Shown: piece after piece, positions 59,852-64,000 of the stretch
Numbering within the stretch: the first letter of the stretch is position 1
How the letters are laid out: every line of letters begins with the position of its first letter
Origin: Streptomyces europaeiscabiei
GTDB taxonomy: Bacteria > Actinomycetota > Actinomycetes > Streptomycetales > Streptomycetaceae
Direction: 5' to 3'
Assembly (NCBI RefSeq): GCF_001550375.1
Contig: NZ_LRTR01000532.1
Coordinates: 1 to 64,000, forward strand
DNA length: 64,000 bases
Program-made: the position numbers and the translations under genes
The notes under the pieces: generated by a model
What the model saw: only the letters and a program-made list of their open reading frames with translations
The model's database searches: none
Told to the model about the DNA's origin: nothing

Positions 59852-59965
59852 GAATGGATCGAGGCCGCCGCCGACAACCTCACACACACCTTCCTCACCA
59901 CCCTCCTCCTCCCCGGCATCGGCACGATCGCCGAACTCGAACGCGCCCACACCCTCGGCGTCCGT
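59852..59965 (+). pseudogene. Internal fragment of a 4-hydroxy-2-oxovalerate aldolase gene
   Basis: A 38-codon frame reads [31 protein letters not shown] and AHTLGV. This corresponds to the [27 protein letters not shown] stretch of MhpE/DmpG-type aldolases of aromatic breakdown. Nothing of the gene remains on either side; it runs into the radical SAM gene on the other strand. The rest of the 59662-59992 gap shows nothing recognisable. Confidence 0.65.
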
Positions 59966-59992
59966 CCTGACGCTCCCGCCGGTGCGACGCGC

Positions 59993-60874
59993 TCACGCCG
60001 AACCGGCCAGCCTCTGCCGCAGGGCGTCGTTGTCGTCGTGGTGGACGACCTCGTCGAAGCGCAGCCGCAGCCCGTGCTTGGCCAGCAGGCCGGCCACGAT
60101 CGCGTCGAGCCGCTCGCGGTGTTCCTCGGTGCGGGCCTGTACGTATGCCTTGCGTACCTCGTCGGGTTCGTCGGCCAGGACCTGGTCCATGCGCTCGCGG
60201 ATGTACCGCTTGAGGTTGATGTGCTCCATGAACACCTCGGTGATGCCGGCCTCGACGAGTTGCCCGAAGAGGTGGTCCAGGAGTTCGGGCTGGGCGGCGA
60301 AGTGGGGCAGGAGCGGGCCGACGAAGGCGAAGGTGGGAATGCCGGCCTCGCGCAGTTCCGTGAGGGTGCGCAGGCGGCGGGAGGCGAGGGGGGCGCGGAC
60401 CTCCAGCCAGCGGCTGACCTTGTCGTCCGCGGTGGTCACGGTCATGCCGACCTCCGCCCGGGGCAGGCTGGTGAGCAGGTCGATGTCGCGGGTGACGACG
60501 GGCGACTTGGTCAGGATGCGGACCAGACCCGGGTACTCGACCGCCTTCAGCTCGCGCAGGATGCCCCGGGTGAGCCGGTAGCGCGTCTCGTGGCCCTGGT
60601 AGGGGTCGGTGACCGAGCTGAGCAGCATCGTGCCGTGGCGCTTGTGCTCGGGCATCCGGGCCAGCTCCTTGCGGGCCAGCTCGACGGCGTTCTTCTTCAC
60701 GTACAGGTAGTCGCCCCACTCCTTGGCCGACCGGCCGAACTGCCGTCCGGCGAAAGAGGCGAAGCAGTACGCGCAGCCCAGAACGCAGCCGGTGTAGGGG
60801 TTGATCACGTAGTCGTTCGACGGGGTCTTCGACTTCTGGATCAGGGTCTTCGCCTCGATCTCGACCGGTTCCAT
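59993..60874 (-). CDS. Radical SAM protein (Rv2578c / spore-photoproduct-lyase-like group)
   Basis: 293 residues from the ATG at 60874, with GAGAGGA upstream. The iron-sulphur motif CX3CX2C is in [14 protein letters not shown] near residue 32. [11 protein letters not shown] and [17 protein letters not shown] follow, as in the actinobacterial relatives of spore photoproduct lyase. The exact reaction of this group is not settled; DNA repair or nucleic-acid modification has been suggested by similarity only. A longer frame to 60982 adds an arginine-rich leader without motif and was rejected. Confidence 0.9.
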   Translation of the reverse strand: MEPVEIEAKTLIQKSKTPSNDYVINPYTGCVLGCAYCFASFAGRQFGRSAKEWGDYLYVKKNAVELARKELARMPEHKRHGTMLLSSVTDPYQGHETRYRLTRGILRELKAVEYPGLVRILTKSPVVTRDIDLLTSLPRAEVGMTVTTADDKVSRWLEVRAPLASRRLRTLTELREAGIPTFAFVGPLLPHFAAQPELLDHLFGQLVEAGITEVFMEHINLKRYIRERMDQVLADEPDEVRKAYVQARTEEHRERLDAIVAGLLAKHGLRLRFDEVVHHDDNDALRQRLAGSA

Positions 60875-60997
60875 GACGGGTTCCTCTCTGTTGCCGGGCC
60901 GCCCGCGCCGCGGTCGCGCCACGTTCCTGGGCCGCCCGCCGGGCGATGCGACTGGACGCCACACGTGCATCACAAGGAACAATAATCCCTGGAAGTT

Positions 60998-61011
60998 GAT
61001 TCCATGGAATC
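60998..61011. promoter_or_regulatory. Perfect 14-base palindrome GATTCCATGGAATC
   Basis: Lies in the AT-rich gap between divergent genes (radical SAM and VOC). Flanks TT..TAA extend the symmetry. Probably a repressor site; the MarR-type protein at 62606 is a candidate ligand. Confidence 0.5.
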
Positions 61012-61175
61012 TAAATGGTTTGCTGGGCGGGCGGCCGATCCGGCGCTTTGGTTGCCCGCCCCGGCAGGCAGGCCCCGTGGGGTCGTTCCGCCGGAGTGCG
61101 GCCGTCGCCCTCCGGATCGAGTCCGCCCTGGAGAGTTACCTTTGTCCCGATATGGGGCTGAGAGGAGTGAGTGTC

Positions 61176-61556
61176 ATGACCGTTCCCGCCTTCAACTCGG
61201 TCGCCTGGTTCGAGTTCGGCACCGACCAGCCGGAGAAGGTCAAGGAGTTCTACGGGGAGCTCTTCGACTGGAACTACGTCCTCAACGCCGACACCCCGGG
61301 TGTCACCTACCACTCGGTGATGACGCCCGGTGCCCAGCAGCCGGCGGGCGGCGTGTGGGAGTCGGAAGGCAAGTTCCCCAACTACGCGATCTTCTACGTC
61401 CTCGTCCAGGACGTCGCCGCGACCGTCGAGCGCGCCGGCGCACTGGGCGCCGAGGTGCTCATGGAGCCGGTCTCCGACTCCGCGGGCTTCACCTTCGCCC
61501 GGCTGGGCGACACGGCCGGCAACCATTTCGGCGTCTTCTCGGCACCCGCCCCCTGA
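61176..61556 (+). CDS. VOC-superfamily protein, second
   Basis: 126 residues from the ATG at 61176, eight bases after AGAGGAG. It opens with AFNSVAWFEFGTDQPEKVKEFYGELFDW and ends GDTAGNHFGVFSAPAP, typical of glyoxalase-like antibiotic-resistance/dioxygenase fold proteins with two half-modules. No substrate can be named. It precedes the SnoaL-like gene by 74 bases and probably shares its transcript. Confidence 0.88.
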   Translation: MTVPAFNSVAWFEFGTDQPEKVKEFYGELFDWNYVLNADTPGVTYHSVMTPGAQQPAGGVWESEGKFPNYAIFYVLVQDVAATVERAGALGAEVLMEPVSDSAGFTFARLGDTAGNHFGVFSAPAP

Positions 61557-61630
61557 CCGACCGCGCAGGCCACCGCACGGCACTCGCCCGACAACCACCC
61601 CCCTCGCACAAGAACCCAGGAGCAAACGAC

Positions 61631-62023
61631 ATGACCAGCGCGAACATCGACACCGCCCGCACCTACTTCCAGGCCGTCCAGACCGGAGACATGGCCGCTC
61701 TCGGTGAACTCCTCGACGCCGACATCGTCTGGCACCAGCCCGGCGCCAACCAGTTCTCCGGCGAACACAAGGGCCAGGCCGCGGTCTTCCAGATGCTCGG
61801 CAGCATGATGGAGGCCAGCCAGGGCACCTTCGCCATCGACAAGATCCACACCCTCATGGGCAACGGCGACCTGGTGGCCGCCACCATCCACTTCACCGGC
61901 CGTCACGGCGACGCGTCGATGAGCATGGACGGCGTCGACGTCCTGCGCATCGAGAACGGCAGGATCACCGAGATGTGGCTGTTCTCCGCCGACCCGGCCG
62001 CCGAAGACGCCTTCTGGGGCTAG
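61631..62023 (+). CDS. SnoaL-like / NTF2-fold protein
   Basis: 130 residues. The helix YFQAVQTGDMAALGELL, the strand ADIVWHQPGANQFSGEHKG and the closing VDVLRIENGRITEMWLFS define a cone-shaped NTF2-like fold. Members include polyketide cyclases, isomerases and stress-related binding proteins. An AGGAG site lies just upstream. It sits in a small set with VOC and F420-oxidoreductase genes. Confidence 0.88.
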   Translation: MTSANIDTARTYFQAVQTGDMAALGELLDADIVWHQPGANQFSGEHKGQAAVFQMLGSMMEASQGTFAIDKIHTLMGNGDLVAATIHFTGRHGDASMSMDGVDVLRIENGRITEMWLFSADPAAEDAFWG

Positions 62024-62098
62024 AACCCGCGGTGTCCGAGGCCGAACTCGGCCTCGGACACCCACCAGTTGATCCATACGCACATGGAAGGCACCCGC

Positions 62099-62524
62099 AT
62101 GCGGAAGATGACCGAGGAGCAGTGGCGTGCGTTCGTCACGCACGGCACCCGTACCGGCAAGCTGTCCACCGTCCGCGCCGACGGCAGCCCCCACGTGACA
62201 CCGGTCTGGTTCCTCCTCGACGGCGACGACATCGTGCTCACCACCGAGAAGAACGGGGTCAAGGGCCGCAACCTCGCCCGCGACGGACGGTTCGCCCTCT
62301 GCGTCGACGAGGACCGCCCCCCGTACGCGTTCGTCCTCCTCCAGGGCCGAGCGACGATCTCCGAGGACCCGGAGGACATGGTGCGCTGGGGCGGCCTCCT
62401 CGGCGCCCGATACATGGGCGACGATCGCACGGAGGAGTACGCCGCACGCAACGGCGGTCCCGGGAACCTCCTCGTCCAGGGCCACATCGACAAAGTCATC
62501 GCCTTCGCCGGCATCGCCGACTGA
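62099..62524 (+). CDS. PPOX-class F420-dependent oxidoreductase
   Basis: From the ATG at 62099 with GGAAGG nine bases upstream, 141 residues. The split-barrel flavin/F420 fold is shown by RTGKLSTVRADGSPHVTPVWFLLDGD in pieces, KGRNLARDGRFALCVDE and VLLQGRATI. Relatives reduce or bind F420, biliverdin or haem. Last gene of the VOC-SnoaL-oxidoreductase set, ending at a two-way terminator facing marR. Confidence 0.9.
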   Translation: MRKMTEEQWRAFVTHGTRTGKLSTVRADGSPHVTPVWFLLDGDDIVLTTEKNGVKGRNLARDGRFALCVDEDRPPYAFVLLQGRATISEDPEDMVRWGGLLGARYMGDDRTEEYAARNGGPGNLLVQGHIDKVIAFAGIAD

Positions 62525-62529
62525 AGCGT

Positions 62530-62581
62530 TGGGCTGATGGGTCGGGGGCTTGCGTTCTTCCGGCCCCGGCCCATCAGCCCA
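62530..62581. terminator. Two-way terminator between the oxidoreductase and MarR genes
   Basis: TGGGCTGATGGG and CCCATCAGCCCA form a perfect 12-base outer stem with further G/C pairing inside. It serves both convergent genes. Confidence 0.75.
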
Positions 62582-62605
62582 TGGGCGCTGCGGAGCCCTC
62601 GCCGC

Positions 62606-63124
62606 TCACGATCTCGGTCCGCCGGGCCGCTTCGGCGCCCGCGCAGCCGACACCGGCGTCTGAGCGGCGGCCCTCCGCTCCGCGTCCAGGGCGCGTCCGG
62701 CCGCCCGCAGTGTGCTGAGGACCGCCGTCACCTCGCGTACCGACTGCTCGGGAATCACCGACCCGATCCGCAGTTCCAGCTCTTCCTCGAAGACCTTCAA
62801 TGCCCCGTCCACCAGCTTGCGCCCCGCAGACGTCAACTCGACGATCGAGGAGCGGCGGTCGTTCGGATTGGCCCGCCGCGCACACAGGCCCGCCGCCTCC
62901 AGACGGTCGACGACTTTGCTCGTGCCGCCCACCGTGATCGAGAACTCCTCCGCGATGTCCTGGATCCGCCGCCCGGGCCGCCGCAGCAGCAGGTGCAGCA
63001 CCTCGAACGAGGTCAGCGCCAAGTCGTACTCGGCCCGCAACCGCCCCTCGATGCCGTCCCACAACTCGATCTCCAGCGAGACGAGCTCCCGGTACAACAG
63101 CTTCAGGTCAGCGTCAGCCATCAC
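62606..63124 (-). CDS. MarR-family transcriptional regulator
   Basis: 172 residues; an ATGATG start follows GGAAGATGAG. The winged helix is clear: LTSFEVLHLLLRRPGRRIQ, ITVGGTSKVVDRLEAAGL and the wing NPNDRRSSIVELTSAGRKL. Such regulators bind short palindromes as dimers and release them with phenolic or oxidising ligands. A GAAGA-n4-TCTTC repeat ten bases upstream suggests self-control. The convergent VOC-SnoaL-oxidoreductase set is a likely target. Confidence 0.93.
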   Translation of the reverse strand: MMADADLKLLYRELVSLEIELWDGIEGRLRAEYDLALTSFEVLHLLLRRPGRRIQDIAEEFSITVGGTSKVVDRLEAAGLCARRANPNDRRSSIVELTSAGRKLVDGALKVFEEELELRIGSVIPEQSVREVTAVLSTLRAAGRALDAERRAAAQTPVSAARAPKRPGGPRS

Positions 63125-63133
63125 TCATCTTCC

Positions 63134-63147
63134 GAAGAATTATCTTC
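63134..63147. promoter_or_regulatory. Inverted repeat GAAGA-ATTA-TCTTC upstream of the MarR gene
   Basis: Perfect five-base arms with an AT spacer, ten bases before the start codon. The adjoining TCTTCCGAAGA at 63128-63138 overlaps it as a second palindrome. Likely autoregulatory operator. Confidence 0.55.
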
Positions 63148-63722
63148 CGCAGCTGGAAACTGTACCTGTCGCTGCTCCGGGCAATCCGCGCTCGCGCACG
63201 AACACGCTCGGTGCGAGGGCGCACGCGAGGCAGGCGACTTGTCCGTCCAGGACCTGGGCCCGGATCATCGATCCACAGCGAGCCCGGCAGCCGGCCGACC
63301 CGTAAACAGGTCCGTCCGGCCGGAGTTTGGTGATGACGACGCCGATCGCGCGGGCCCCGTACGACGCGGGCCCGTTCCCGGCCCTACGGGGCGGAGTTGC
63401 GGGTGATGGCGTGGCCGCCGCTGCACGACGGTCAGCCGCGGTGAACTCCCCGTCCTTCGCGCTGTTCCGATGCGTCACGCTGGGAGGAGGCCTGGCCGCC
63501 GACGCTGTTGCCCAACTCCTTCTGGGTACAGCCCGATTGCGGGAAATTCCCGAGACGCGCCTCAAGCCGGCGCCGATCTCGTCGGACACCTGCGTGATCG
63601 GGCGTTCGAGGTCCGGTGGTCTCGGCGCGCCGCCCCCGGCGGCTCGCTCGAGTCCTCCGCTCGGCGAGCCGCCGAGGAGCCCCTCGTAGGGGGTGCCGGC
63701 AGACAGCGTCTGCCTGCTCGGG
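63148..63722. other. Gap with no recognised gene
   Basis: A minus-strand frame (63140-63589) contains a cysteine-bearing stretch ARCGSMIRAQVLDGQVACLA but has no recognisable family and weak codon character. A plus-strand frame at 63327-63689 is equally unconvincing. The bases near 63637-63674 form a hairpin. Confidence 0.35.
63637..63674 (-). terminator. Hairpin after the metalloprotease gene
   Basis: Eleven-base stem CGGCGGCTCGC with its complement and a 16-base loop, 49 bases beyond the minus-strand stop. Confidence 0.45.
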
Positions 63723-64000
63723 TCAGTCGGCGCCCGCGGCCTGTGCGGCGACCAGTACCCCGACCCGGCTGCGGTACGCCTCGACCAGGTTGCCGCCGTT
63801 CGAACTGGGAAGTCCCTCCGCGCCGGCCCCGATCGACTGCAGGACCGTGTCGGCGCGGGCCTGAAGGTCCGCCACCTCCTCCGCGGTGTGCGGGTACAGC
63901 AGGTTGAGCCCGCGCTTGTCGCCGTCCGACAGGGTCTGCCCGTTGCCGGTCGGTGCGCAACTGCTCGGGGCGGACTTGTAGAAGAACGACGGGAACCGGT
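63723..64000 (-). CDS. C-terminal part of a probable zinc metalloprotease (metzincin-like)
   Basis: The minus strand gives a continuous reading from the right edge to a stop at 63723, about 92 residues. It contains FPSFFYKSAP, then TLSDGDKRGLNLLYPHT, and ends SRVGVLVAAQAAGAD. The SDGDKRGLNLLYP stretch resembles the sentence that follows the Met-turn in astacin- and other metzincin-type secreted proteases, where LSxGDxxGLNxLYP closes the catalytic domain. The zinc-binding histidines would lie outside the window, so the call is tentative. Confidence 0.55.
   Translation of the reverse strand, partial: RFPSFFYKSAPSSCAPTGNGQTLSDGDKRGLNLLYPHTAEEVADLQARADTVLQSIGAGAEGLPSSNGGNLVEAYRSRVGVLVAAQAAGAD

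Overview
The window is high-GC actinobacterial DNA, and a Streptomyces species is the best fit. Start sites are GTG or ATG behind GGAGG-type ribosome sites, genes often overlap as ATGA or GTGA, and the secreted xylanase at 44276-45706 reads as an ortholog of Streptomyces lividans XlnA with the same predicted 41-residue signal peptide and matching catalytic glutamates. No rRNA, tRNA, CRISPR array or recognisable transposase was seen.

Layout. The left edge holds the end of a polyprenyl synthase. From about 1.1 to 47.2 kb there is a plant-polysaccharide island. It encodes eleven secreted proteins that each carry a ricin-type lectin (beta-trefoil) module joined to a different catalytic part: two soluble sugar dehydrogenases (one fused to a ThuA domain), a ThuA/3-keto-disaccharide-hydrolase protein, GH54 and GH62 arabinofuranosidases, a beta-helix enzyme, GH5, GH95 fucosidase, GH10 xylanase and two feruloyl-esterase-like enzymes. 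Two uptake systems serve it. One is an RbsABC-type transporter followed by a ketose 3-epimerase-like gene (11.9-17.5 kb). The other is a GntR-controlled sugar transporter with an enolase-superfamily sugar-acid dehydratase (20.8-26.3 kb). An ECF sigma factor lies between.

The island is partly decayed. Fragments of a feruloyl esterase, a GH9 cellulase, an alcohol-dehydrogenase/KduD chimera, a GH10/GH62 chimera, an inositol-phosphate synthase, a LysE exporter and a GntR regulator lie between intact genes. It also contains a 390-bp perfect direct repeat and a 351-bp, about 98 percent identical inverted repeat, both made of lectin-domain DNA, so recombination through lectin modules is a plausible source of its shuffled architectures.

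PntAB transhydrogenase (37.3-40.3 kb) and a VOC protein interrupt the island before the GH62, xlnA and esterase genes. From 48.3 to 58.2 kb comes a redox and glucose module: an SDR dehydrogenase, NDH-2 and cytochrome bd (CydAB) on the plus strand, meeting a minus-strand set of GMC oxidoreductase, gluconokinase, cyclase-fold hydrolase and GH15 enzyme. Together these could release glucose, oxidise it to gluconate, phosphorylate it and pass electrons to oxygen. The right edge has a membrane protein, a radical SAM protein, a VOC/SnoaL/F420-oxidoreductase set with a MarR regulator, and the end of a probable secreted metalloprotease.

The most interesting idea is that the left part forms an extracellular keto-sugar pathway: secreted dehydrogenases oxidise a glycoside, the 3-keto-disaccharide-hydrolase domain cleaves it, the RbsABC-like transporter imports the product and the epimerase rearranges it. 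This is inferred from domain content and gene order only.
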